A stretch of DNA of 59,995 nucleotides. Source: Desulfarculus sp. GTDB lineage: Bacteria > Desulfobacterota > Desulfarculia > Desulfarculales > Desulfarculaceae. Positions 36,103-43,774 of this stretch are shown in pieces. Position 1 is the first letter of the stretch. Each line of letters begins with the position of its first letter. The position numbers and the translations under genes were made by a program. The stretch is from assembly GCA_016218705.1 (NCBI GenBank), contig JACRDC010000078.1, positions 1 through 59,995 of the forward strand. The letters run 5' to 3'. Under the pieces are notes generated by a model that had not been told where the DNA came from, searched no databases, and saw nothing but the letters and a program-made list of their open reading frames with translations.

Positions 36103-36217
36103 GGGCGCCGATTTGGTTAAAACCGGGCGGTGATAAACCCCGCCCCTACATTAAAATTGTGATGCGATTGGGTTATTCTTGATGTTGGGGCGGGGTTTAT
36201 CCCCGCCCGTATTTTTT
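36102..36217 (+). terminator. Inverted-repeat element serving as che operon terminator
   Basis: GGGCGG...CGCCCCTACAT (36125-36151) and its inverted copy (36182-36208) make a long stem; the right arm alone folds as GGCGGGG/CCCCGCC and is followed by GTATTTTTT (36209-36217), a good intrinsic terminator. The same GGGCGGGG..CCCCGCCC unit occurs at 54.0 kb and, degenerate, at 12.0 kb. Confidence 0.65.
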
Positions 36218-36310
36218 CGCCACTCTGGCGCCGGGCCGGGCTGTGCTTAGCTTATGCCTAGGAGTGGTAGGCGGCGCGTCGAAACCAGCGCCCGCCAGGG
36301 GAGGCTTGTC

Positions 36311-36826
36311 ATGGAAGAGCCCCGCGACCTGATTACCGGCCAGCCCCTGCCCGAGCGCGAGGACGAGCCCGTGCGCCAGGCCGCCGAGGCCCGGCTGCTC
36401 GAGTTGGGCTACGCCAAGGAGAACGTGGTGGTGGAGGCCACCCGCCGCCTGGATTGGGAGGGCGGCTGCCTGGCGGTACGCGCCGACCTGTTGGTGTTGC
36501 ACCAGGGCCGGCCCGCGCTGCTCATGCGTTGCGCCCGGGGTTCCCTGGTCAGCCGCGAACGCGAGGCCGTGGCCACGGCCCGGCTCATGGACCAGACCTA
36601 CGTGCCCCTGGCCCTGGTCTACAACGGCCAGGAGGCCGAGTTGCTGGATGTGCGTACCGGCAAGGTGATCGAGGCCGGCCCCCAGGCCCTGCCCGGTCCG
36701 GCCAAGCTGGCCCGCCTGGTGGAGGAGAGGGCGGCCCACGCGCCCACGGCCAAGGAGACGTCCCAGGCGGCGAGGGTCTATTCGGCGTACTCTTTTATAA
36801 GCTGCCCCAGCCAGTGCACGGTCTAA
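36311..36826 (+). CDS. HsdR N-terminal-like domain protein, catalytic residues apparently lost
   Basis: The 171-residue product aligns by eye with the short deltaproteobacterial HSDR_N-type proteins (DLITGQPLPEREDEPVRQ, then RADLLVLHQGRPAL and VPLALVYNGQEAELLDVRTG). That family has a PD-(D/E)xK nuclease fold, normally with a VECKA-type ExK motif after RAD(I/L). Here the corresponding residues read LMRCAR, so the E and K of ExK appear replaced by R and A while the D is kept. It is therefore likely a binding or structural protein. GGGGAGG precedes ATG 36311. It is convergent with the LysM gene, 16 nt away. Confidence 0.65.
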   Translation: MEEPRDLITGQPLPEREDEPVRQAAEARLLELGYAKENVVVEATRRLDWEGGCLAVRADLLVLHQGRPALLMRCARGSLVSREREAVATARLMDQTYVPLALVYNGQEAELLDVRTGKVIEAGPQALPGPAKLARLVEERAAHAPTAKETSQAARVYSAYSFISCPSQCTV

Positions 36827-36842
36827 AGGGGGCAGGCTGGGC

Positions 36843-37667
36843 TTATTGGTAGATATCCAGGCGCTGGTCAATCTGGATGGGCTGGCCGGGCTTGAGGTCG
36901 TTCCAGCGCTGGATGTCCTTCATGCTGACCTTGAAGCGCTGGGCCACGGTAAAGAGGGTATCGCCGCGCTTGACCGTGTAGACCACCTTGTTCTTCTTGG
37001 GCGACCCTGACTCGGCCACCTCTTCGGCCACGGCCTTGACCTGGGCGCGCACCCCGGACTCGGCCTTGGCGGCGGGCTTGGGCGCCGGCTCGGGCGCGGC
37101 CTTGGCGGCCGGCTTGGGCGGGGCCTTGGTCTCGGGCCGGGCCTCGGCGCGCGCCTCGGCGCGCGCCTCGGGGCGCGGCGCGGCCTTGACCGCCGGGGCG
37201 GCCGGGGCCTCGCTCCTGGGGGCCGGACGGTGGCCGGGGGCCAGGGCGTCCAGACGCTCCTGCAGGGCCGCCACCTTGGCCGACAGCTCGGTGAGCTTGG
37301 TTATGGCCCCTGCACGGCCGCGCAGGGCCTCCAGCTCCTTCTCCAGGGTCACCAGCCTAAGCATCAGGCCGCTGACGTCCTTTTCCAGCTTGGCCACCCG
37401 CTCGCCGGTGCCGCCGGCCACCACGTCGGGCGAGGGCAAGGGCCCGGGCACCCGCTCGGGCAGGGCGGTCACCGTCCACAGGGCCATGCCCAGGCCCAAC
37501 AGCGACAGCACCATGGCGATGACCGCCAGCACCGTGCCCAGGGCGCCGCCGCCCCGGCCCGGAGGGCGCGCCGGCAAGGAGGCGCGCCGCGGGGTGGCAA
37601 AGGGCGGCTCCTCGGGCTCCTGGCTGATGTCCAGGCGCGGACCCATGGGTTCGTAGGGTGAGGCCAT
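36843..37667 (-). CDS. Membrane-anchored LysM domain protein
   Basis: A 274-residue protein with a cytoplasmic N-terminus (about 1-42), one transmembrane helix (about 44-68), a short coiled coil (about 88-140), an Ala/Pro/Lys/Glu-rich spacer (145-215) and a C-terminal LysM domain (VVYTVKRGDTLFTVAQRFKV). LysM binds glycan of peptidoglycan, so it should connect the inner membrane to the wall. AAGGAGGAG lies 5 nt before ATG 37667. The partner and role are unknown. Confidence 0.75.
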   Translation of the reverse strand: MASPYEPMGPRLDISQEPEEPPFATPRRASLPARPPGRGGGALGTVLAVIAMVLSLLGLGMALWTVTALPERVPGPLPSPDVVAGGTGERVAKLEKDVSGLMLRLVTLEKELEALRGRAGAITKLTELSAKVAALQERLDALAPGHRPAPRSEAPAAPAVKAAPRPEARAEARAEARPETKAPPKPAAKAAPEPAPKPAAKAESGVRAQVKAVAEEVAESGSPKKNKVVYTVKRGDTLFTVAQRFKVSMKDIQRWNDLKPGQPIQIDQRLDIYQ

Positions 37668-37843
37668 GTTCGCTCCTCCTTGCCGCTATTGTATAACATC
37701 GCCGCCGTCCGGCCACAAGGCGAGGGGCCTTCGGCGCCGCCCTGGGGGCCAGGCCGCCAAAGGCGTTGGTAATGCTAGCTCCTGGTACCCAGCCCGCCGG
37801 CCGTGCTATCATTGATCGCGGTGGCGTGGCGCAAACCTTGGCC

Positions 37844-39538
37844 ATGGGGGTCACCCTGGACAAGTCCCAGCAGATCATCAAGCGCATCATGGCCCAAGGC
37901 TCCCTGCCCAGCCTGTCGGCCATCGCCCTGCGCCTGATCCAGATGGCCTCCGACGACGCGGCCAGCACCGCCGAGCTGGCCGCGCTCATCAGCCAGGACC
38001 CGGGTCTGACCACGCGGCTATTGCGCATGGTCAACAGCCCGGCCTTCCGCCGCCTGGACCGCGAGATCACCGGCATCGGCAAGGCGCTGTCCTTCCTGGG
38101 CCTGCGCGAGGTGCGCATCATGGCCCTGTCTTTAAGCCTGCGCGACACCCTGCCGGTCAAGAAGGGCGGACAGGACTACTACCTGTTCTGGCGCTCCTCC
38201 ATGCACCGGGCGGTGCTGGCCCGCGAGGTGGCCCGGCGCTTGGCCCTCAACGAGGTGGAGGAAGCCTTCGTGGCCGGCCTGGTGCAGGAGATGGGCCTGC
38301 CGCTGCTCTTGCGCTCGCTCACCGCCGAGGAGGCCCAGGGCTTCCCGGGCATGGGGGCCAGCCTCAAGCGCCAACTCAAATGGGAGCGCCAGGCCCTCGG
38401 CCTGGACCACCGCCAGGTGGGGAGCATGGTGCTGGGGCATTGGGGCCTGCCGGCCGTGTTGGTGGAATGCCAGCAGATACTAAGCGAGGGCGACCGCGAC
38501 AAGGTGCCCCTCTTGGTGGAGGTCTGCGACTTCGCCCACCGGGGCACCGAGGCCTTCTTCATGCCCGAGATACACCTCACCGACATCTATCAGGTGGCTT
38601 GGCGCTACTTTGGCTTTGACGACGAGACGGTCAACTACCTGCTAGCCACCACCCTGGTCTACGTGGGCGAGGCGGCCAGCGCCCTGGACGTGGAGCTGAA
38701 CCGGGAGGCCGATCTCCTGGAGGTGATGGAAAAGGCCAACAACGCCCTGTCGCGCCTGAGCAGCCAACTGGCGCCCCACCTGCAGGCGGCGCTGGCCGGC
38801 GAGCAGGCCCCGCCCCCCACCCCGGCCCGCCGCGGCCAGGAGGAGCAGGAGGCCAGCGACCGCCGGCTCAAGGACGAAGCCGTGGCCCAGACCCTGGACG
38901 CCGTGGCCCACGAGATACGCAACCCCCTCATGAGCGTGGGCGGCTTCGCCCGCCGCCTGGCCAAGCAGGTGGGGGGCGGCGGCCATCTCCAGCGCTACGC
39001 CGAGGTGATCGTGGCCGAGGCCGCCCGCCTGGACAAGGTCCTGGCCGACATCAACCGCCTGCTCACCCCCTATCGTCCGGCCCTGGGCGCCATGGACCTG
39101 GCCCAGTGCCTGCAGGACTTGGCCCGGTCCCTGGAAGCCTCGGAGGACGACTCCCCCTGCGAGGATGGCCTGCCCCAACTCAAGTGGCACCTGCCGCCGG
39201 TCCCCGTGCCCATGCGGGGCGACCCCCAGGGCCTGACCATGGCCCTGCGCCAGATAATCGGCTACTGCTGCCACCTGATGCACCCCGACCACACCAAGGG
39301 GATGTTGCACGTGCATTTGCAGGCCAACCCCCAGGAGGCCGTGATCTCCCTGCTGGGCCAGGGCCAGCCTCCCGACCAGGGCCAGGACGCCCTGGCCGAG
39401 CGCAGCTTCGGTCCGGCCCTGGCCCTGGCCCAGGCCCGCCGGGTCATGGAGGCCCACGGCGGCGGCCTGGTGGCCGCCCCGGCCGCCGGCGGCAAGGGCT
39501 TTTTGCTCACCGTGCGCCTGCCCCAGGCCCAGGGCTAA
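37844..39538 (+). CDS. HDOD domain fused to a histidine-kinase-like domain
   Basis: The 564-residue product begins with an HDOD domain (LPSLSAIALRLIQMASDD through the GLVQEMGLPLLL region, about 20-220) and ends with a HisKA dimerisation helix carrying H356 (DAVAHEIRNPLMSVGG) and a HATPase-like region. The last G-box (GGGLVAAPAAGGKGFLLTV) is fair, but the N-box lacks its asparagine (LRQIIGYCCHLM) and no DxGxG is seen, so ATP binding is doubtful. HDOD proteins act in signalling of motility and stress. The frame is open to TTG 37766; ATG 37844 is a compromise start. It sits just before the second cheW. Confidence 0.75.
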   Translation: MGVTLDKSQQIIKRIMAQGSLPSLSAIALRLIQMASDDAASTAELAALISQDPGLTTRLLRMVNSPAFRRLDREITGIGKALSFLGLREVRIMALSLSLRDTLPVKKGGQDYYLFWRSSMHRAVLAREVARRLALNEVEEAFVAGLVQEMGLPLLLRSLTAEEAQGFPGMGASLKRQLKWERQALGLDHRQVGSMVLGHWGLPAVLVECQQILSEGDRDKVPLLVEVCDFAHRGTEAFFMPEIHLTDIYQVAWRYFGFDDETVNYLLATTLVYVGEAASALDVELNREADLLEVMEKANNALSRLSSQLAPHLQAALAGEQAPPPTPARRGQEEQEASDRRLKDEAVAQTLDAVAHEIRNPLMSVGGFARRLAKQVGGGGHLQRYAEVIVAEAARLDKVLADINRLLTPYRPALGAMDLAQCLQDLARSLEASEDDSPCEDGLPQLKWHLPPVPVPMRGDPQGLTMALRQIIGYCCHLMHPDHTKGMLHVHLQANPQEAVISLLGQGQPPDQGQDALAERSFGPALALAQARRVMEAHGGGLVAAPAAGGKGFLLTVRLPQAQG

Positions 39539-39655
39539 AGGCCCCGGGGACACGGCGGCGGCCTCGCCGGGCCTGCCTCGCCGGGCCTTGCGGCGGCGGC
39601 GGCACCTTTGGCATAATGAGCGTGTACGCACCGAGCCCTCCACAGGAGTAAGGAC

Positions 39656-40165
39656 ATGAACGCCAACCTGGCCCCCGGCGAGGCCGGTTCCAGCCTGGCC
39701 GAGCGCATCTCGGGCAAATATCTGACCTTCGATCTGGCCGAGGAAGAATACGGCCTGGAGATCCTGCGCGTGCGCGAGATCATCGGCATGATGGAGATCA
39801 CGCCGGTCCCGCGCACCCCGGATTACGTCCTGGGGGTCATCAACCTGCGGGGCAAGGTCATACCGGTCATTGATCTGCGGCTCAAGTTCGGCCTGCCCTA
39901 CAAGGACCCCGACGACCGCACCTGCGTGATCGTGGTGGAGGTGATGAGCGAGGGCGCCACGGTGCAGATGGGCATCGTGGTGGACCGGGTCAACGAGGTG
40001 GTGGACGTCAAGGGCGCCGAGGTGGAGCCCACGCCCAACTTCGGGGTGAGCCTGGACACCACCTTCATCCTGGGCATGGCCAAGGTGGGCAACAAGGTCA
40101 AGATACTGCTAGACATTGACCGCGTGCTCACCAGTAGCGAGGTGGCGGCGCTCAGCGCCTTCTAA
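39656..40165 (+). CDS. cheW: Chemotaxis coupling protein CheW (second copy)
   Basis: This 169-residue CheW shares most of its core with the first copy: YGLEILRVREIIGMMEITPV, LGVINLRGKVIPVIDLRL and GIVVDRVNEVVDVKG. AGGAG lies 8 nt before ATG 39656. It follows the HDOD-kinase gene by 117 nt and is closed by a terminator. Duplicate CheW proteins often serve different receptor arrays; no receptor gene is visible in the window. Confidence 0.93.
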   Translation: MNANLAPGEAGSSLAERISGKYLTFDLAEEEYGLEILRVREIIGMMEITPVPRTPDYVLGVINLRGKVIPVIDLRLKFGLPYKDPDDRTCVIVVEVMSEGATVQMGIVVDRVNEVVDVKGAEVEPTPNFGVSLDTTFILGMAKVGNKVKILLDIDRVLTSSEVAALSAF

Positions 40166-40246
40166 CCCACGGCTGGTGGGCGGCGCCGGGGCCTGGCCAG
40201 CCGGGCCGTGGCCCCCTGCCTGCGCCACCGCCCCAGCCCATGCAAG

Positions 40247-40290
40247 ACGGCGCCGGCCTGTTGACCAGGTCTGGCGCCGTTGCTTTCTTC
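40247..40290 (+). terminator. Rho-independent terminator after second cheW
   Basis: ACGGCGCC...CCTG (40247-40260) pairs with CAGG...GGCGCCGT (40266-40280) with one bulge, then TGCTTTCTTC. It also overlaps the end of the convergent membrane protein gene. Confidence 0.6.
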
Positions 40291-40900
40291 ACCACCCCAG
40301 GCCGGGGATGATGGGCACCCGCTTGGCGTAATCGTAGTAGGCCTGGCCCATCTGGCGGCGCAGCTTGCGCTCCTCGTGCCAGGTGCCCAGCGCCATGTAC
40401 ACCGTCAGCACCAGGCTGGCCACCAGGTCGGGCGGGGTGAGGGCGCGCGTCCACAAGAGCACCAGGGTGGCCAGGTACATGGGGTGGCGCAAGCGGGCGT
40501 AGGGGCCGCGCCGCACCAGGACCAGGGGGTCCTCGTGGTGGCTCATGGCCTGCCTGAGGCCGAAGTTGTCCACCCCGGCCAGCACCATGACCCACTCGGC
40601 CCAGAGGATGAGCGCCATGGCCCCCCCGGCCAGGAGCACCTGCGGCGGCCACCAGGGCCAGGCCCAGGGCCAGGAGCGGAAGCCCCCCAGGGCGTAGGTG
40701 AAGAGCAAGGGCGGCAGGATGCTGAACATGGCGAAGATGGAATAGAACAGGCGGTAGGCCGAGGGCGGCAGGTGGGTCAGCGCCTGTAGGCGGGCGCGCA
40801 CGTTCTCCTGCACCAACAGGCTGTGCAAGGCCCCCCAGGCGGCCCACAACAGGGCCACCACGGCCAATTCCTCCAGGCTTACTACCCGCGCGCCACTCAT
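40289..40900 (-). CDS. NnrU/isoprenylcysteine methyltransferase-like membrane protein
   Basis: A 203-residue protein with five or so transmembrane helices. The sequence VRRGPYARLRHPMYLATLVLL (cited as GPYARLRHPMYLATL) followed by a helix and WHEERKLRRQMGQAYYDYAK matches the SAM-binding C-terminus of the ICMT/PEMT and NnrU families. Such enzymes methylate lipids or small thiols at the membrane, though NnrU members are functionally undefined. It is divergent from purB. Confidence 0.75.
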   Translation of the reverse strand: MSGARVVSLEELAVVALLWAAWGALHSLLVQENVRARLQALTHLPPSAYRLFYSIFAMFSILPPLLFTYALGGFRSWPWAWPWWPPQVLLAGGAMALILWAEWVMVLAGVDNFGLRQAMSHHEDPLVLVRRGPYARLRHPMYLATLVLLWTRALTPPDLVASLVLTVYMALGTWHEERKLRRQMGQAYYDYAKRVPIIPGLGW

Positions 40901-41018
40901 GGAGCTAAATTTTGGGGCACGCTCCCGGGTTCGTCAAGCCCGGCCGCCGGACCGAGCCAGGACCAAGCCCCTGGGGCTCGCCTCGCTCGCTCTTGACGCT
41001 GCCCGGCCCGGCTGCTGA

Positions 41019-41047
41019 TTGACACCACTGGCGCCGGGCCGTAGGAT
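41019..41047 (+). promoter_or_regulatory. Sigma-70-type promoter for purB (TTGACA-17-TAGGAT)
   Basis: TTGACA (41019-41024) and TAGGAT (41042-41047) are 17 bp apart, with a predicted start near 41054, 54 nt before the purB start codon. Confidence 0.7.
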
Positions 41048-41107
41048 GGAGCCCATCAGGCCAACCCCACACCACCCCCACACCGCCGCCGGGCGGGGAG
41101 AATCAGC

Positions 41108-42412
41108 ATGATCGCGCGCTACACCCTCAAGGAAATGGGCGATATCTGGAGCGACCAGGCCAAGTACGCGGCCTGGCTCAAGGTGGAGCTGGCCGCCTGC
41201 CGGGCCTGGCACAAGCTGGGGCGCATCCCCGCCCAGGCCCTCAAGGTCATCGAGGAAAAGGCCGCCTTCGAGGTGGAGCGCATAGATGAGATCGAGCTTC
41301 AGACCCGCCACGACGTCATCGCCTTTTTGACCAACGTGGCCGAGCACGTGGGGCCGGACAGCCGCTACATCCACCTGGGGCTGACCAGCTCCGACGTGCT
41401 GGACACGGCCTACGCCCTGTTGCTCAAGGACTCGGCCGAGCTGATACTGACCGCCCTGGACCGGCTGCTCCTGGCGCTCAAAACCCGCGCCCTGGAGCAC
41501 AAGCACACCCTGCAAATGGGGCGCAGTCACGGCATCCACGCCGAGCCGGTGACCTTCGGGCTCAAGCTCCTGGGCTTTTACGCCGAGTTCGCCCGCGACC
41601 GTGAGCGCCTTCAGCGCGCCAAGGACAGCGTCAGCCGGGGCAAGATCAGCGGCGCCGTGGGCACCTACGCCCACCTGCCCCCCCAATTGGAGGCCATGGT
41701 CATGGAGGAACTGGGGCTCACCCCCGCCGTGGCCTCCACCCAGGTGGTGGCCCGCGACGGCTACGCCGAGTGGTTCTGCGCGCTGGCCATCCTGGGCGGG
41801 ACCATCGAGCGCCTGGCCGTGGAGATACGCCATTTGCAGCGCACCGAGGTGCTGGAGGCCGAGGAGGCCTTCGCCAAGGGGCAGAAGGGCTCTAGCGCCA
41901 TGCCCCACAAGCGCAATCCCGTGGGTAGCGAGAACCTCACCGGCCAGGCCCGGCTCTTGCGGGCCTACGCCCTGGCCGCCCTGGAGAACATGCCCCTGTG
42001 GCACGAGCGCGACATCAGCCACAGTAGCGTGGAGCGCACCATCGGACCCGACGCCGACATCGTGGCCCACTACAGCCTGCACCGCCTGGCCGGGCTGATC
42101 GAGAACCTCACGGTCTACCCCCAGAACATGTTGCGCAACCTCAACCAGACCGGCGGGCTCATCCACTCCCAGCAGGTGCTCCTAGCCCTGGCCGAGGCCG
42201 GGCTGACCCGCGAGCAGGCCTACGCCATCGTGCAGCGTAACGCCATGGCCACCTGGCAAGAGGGCGGCAGCTTCAAACAGCGCCTGCTGGCCGACCCCGA
42301 GCTGACCGCCGGCCTGGGCAGTGGGGCCGCCGAGCTGCTGGAAGGGCTTTTTGATCCCCAGACCCATCTTAGGAATCTGGACTACATCTTCGCGCGGGTC
42401 CTGGGGGAGTAG
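41108..42412 (+). CDS. purB: Adenylosuccinate lyase
   Basis: The 434-residue fumarase/aspartase-superfamily enzyme acts twice in purine synthesis, cleaving SAICAR and adenylosuccinate to release fumarate. The family signature [11 protein letters not shown] carries the catalytic serine loop; [13 protein letters not shown] and the histidine region [11 protein letters not shown] are also clear. It has its own promoter and no purine neighbour genes. Confidence 0.96.
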   Translation: MIARYTLKEMGDIWSDQAKYAAWLKVELAACRAWHKLGRIPAQALKVIEEKAAFEVERIDEIELQTRHDVIAFLTNVAEHVGPDSRYIHLGLTSSDVLDTAYALLLKDSAELILTALDRLLLALKTRALEHKHTLQMGRSHGIHAEPVTFGLKLLGFYAEFARDRERLQRAKDSVSRGKISGAVGTYAHLPPQLEAMVMEELGLTPAVASTQVVARDGYAEWFCALAILGGTIERLAVEIRHLQRTEVLEAEEAFAKGQKGSSAMPHKRNPVGSENLTGQARLLRAYALAALENMPLWHERDISHSSVERTIGPDADIVAHYSLHRLAGLIENLTVYPQNMLRNLNQTGGLIHSQQVLLALAEAGLTREQAYAIVQRNAMATWQEGGSFKQRLLADPELTAGLGSGAAELLEGLFDPQTHLRNLDYIFARVLGE

Positions 42413-42486
42413 GCCTCGGCGGTGTTATACTGGTGGCCGGGAGGCCGCCGGCCCCATGGCCAGGGGGCGGCCCAGGAGGAGGGCGT

Positions 42487-43110
42487 ATGAGGCGAGCACG
42501 CGCGTTGGTCCCGGCGGTGGGCCTGTTGGCCATATTGGCCCTGGGCCTTTTGGCCGGCTGCCAGAAGCTACAGAACCTCAAGGAGGAATTCGACCCCCGC
42601 CTGTCCCAGGCCGACCAGGCCTATCAGGGGGCCGTGGAGCCCTACCTGGCCCAGGGCGTGGTGCGCGGTGGCCCGGCCACCGAGATGCAGGCCAAGGCCC
42701 TGCCGCTGACCCCCACGGTGCGCCGGGCCTGGGCCCAGCGCGCGGCCCTGGCCCAGTCCCTGGACCAGGCCGCCACGGCCCAGCTTCTGGCCCAGGAGGA
42801 GGCCGAGGCGGCCAAGGGCCTGGAGGTGGTATTAAGCCTCTACGTGCCCGAGCGCCAGTGGAGCGACCTGACGGCGCCCCGGCCCGACTGGCGGGTCTTC
42901 ATCCAGGACGGCGCCGGCCAGCGCCTGGAGCCCCAGGACATCCGCCTGATCCGCGAGCGCGAGCGCTCGGCGCTGAACCAGTCGCTGTACTACTTCTGGG
43001 GTCCCTGGGACCGGCTCTTCAGGGTGCGCTTCGATAGGCCGGCACCACCGGCCCGCCTGGTCATCACCGGCGCCCCGGGGCGGGTGGAGATGCCCTTGAA
43101 GCTGGATTGA
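42487..43110 (+). CDS. Lipoprotein of unknown function
   Basis: The 207-residue protein has a lipoprotein signal ending LGLLAGC (Cys about 23). The mature part is helical and Gln/Ala-rich to about residue 115, then beta-rich with VLSLYVPERQWSDL and a YYFWGPWDRLFRVRF segment. No family is recognised. AGGAGG lies 8 nt before ATG 42487, about 75 nt after purB. Its TGA stop is immediately followed by TACCAATTTGATG, a terminus of the TACCAA repeat family, so its 3' end may have been set by an insertion. Confidence 0.6.
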   Translation: MRRARALVPAVGLLAILALGLLAGCQKLQNLKEEFDPRLSQADQAYQGAVEPYLAQGVVRGGPATEMQAKALPLTPTVRRAWAQRAALAQSLDQAATAQLLAQEEAEAAKGLEVVLSLYVPERQWSDLTAPRPDWRVFIQDGAGQRLEPQDIRLIRERERSALNQSLYYFWGPWDRLFRVRFDRPAPPARLVITGAPGRVEMPLKLD

Positions 43111-43774
43111 TACCAATTTGATGACAATCATACAGTATTTGGTTGTTTCCCCTTGATCCGGGCATCCTCTGGCCGGCGGGTTTTGATTTTTGGCCGCCCA
43201 AGCCCCGTGTCCCGCTCTTATACCAATATGCAATCAAAGCCATCCATGGCTTTGATTGCTGATCGGCCGGGCAAAAGCGTGACTCCACCCCACAAAGCTA
43301 GCGCTTTGTGGGGACCCCGGTTTTTGCCCGGCCTCCCGGGCGCTTACGCGCCCGGCGGGCCGTCCATGGCCCGCATACCAAGTTGCGATCAAACTATTCG
43401 TTTGATCGCAACTTGGTATTAGCCCGGCCATTCTTAGGGCACCGGCAGGGGGCTGCTATGATCCAACCCGGGAAGGGATACGGGCTCTCTGCGGCCCCTG
43501 CCCACGCCAGGGCGGAGAGTCCACCCCGCGCCGGCAGCAGCACCGGCCAAGCCAGTATGGCCGGGCGGCTCAAGCGGGACACAAAAAGAAACCGCTTAGG
43601 TATTCTTGGGCCGCCTAAACTGCAAGGGTTGTACCCAGAGGAAATACGCCGAAAAACTATGCGTCCGGTATGAAATGCGTATGAGGCCGGCGAACCAAGC
43701 CGAGGGGGCGCGGACCAAGAAGGGCGGGGAGCCAACCCGCCCTTAACTTTTTGGCATGGCCGCGGACCCCCGCC
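43111..43774 (-). repeat. Structured repeat B, copy 2 (inverted), interrupted by a TACCAA element
   Basis: Positions about 43159-43682 match the reverse complement of 12072-12400 across the whole length, except where a TACCAA element is inserted at 43221-43418. The left part (43111-43135, TACCAATTTGATGAC) looks like a solitary TACCAA-type end. No coding region is seen between the lipoprotein and the GGDEF sensor. Confidence 0.7.
43221..43418 (+). mobile_element. TACCAA element, copy 2 (198 bp)
   Basis: Ends are TACCAA and TTGGTA; TTA at 43218-43220 is duplicated at 43419-43421. The same place in the uninterrupted repeat at 12335-12337 reads a single TAA (same site, other strand). Internal hairpins are an AATCAAAGCCAT stem, a CCCCACAAAG/CTTTGTGGGG stem, a CCCGGGCGC stem and a terminal TTGCGATCAAAC stem. 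Confidence 0.8.

Noticed and set aside
37766-37843. Upstream TTG start for the HDOD-kinase gene
   Set aside because: The extra 26 residues are low-complexity and no ribosome-binding site is seen before TTG 37766.
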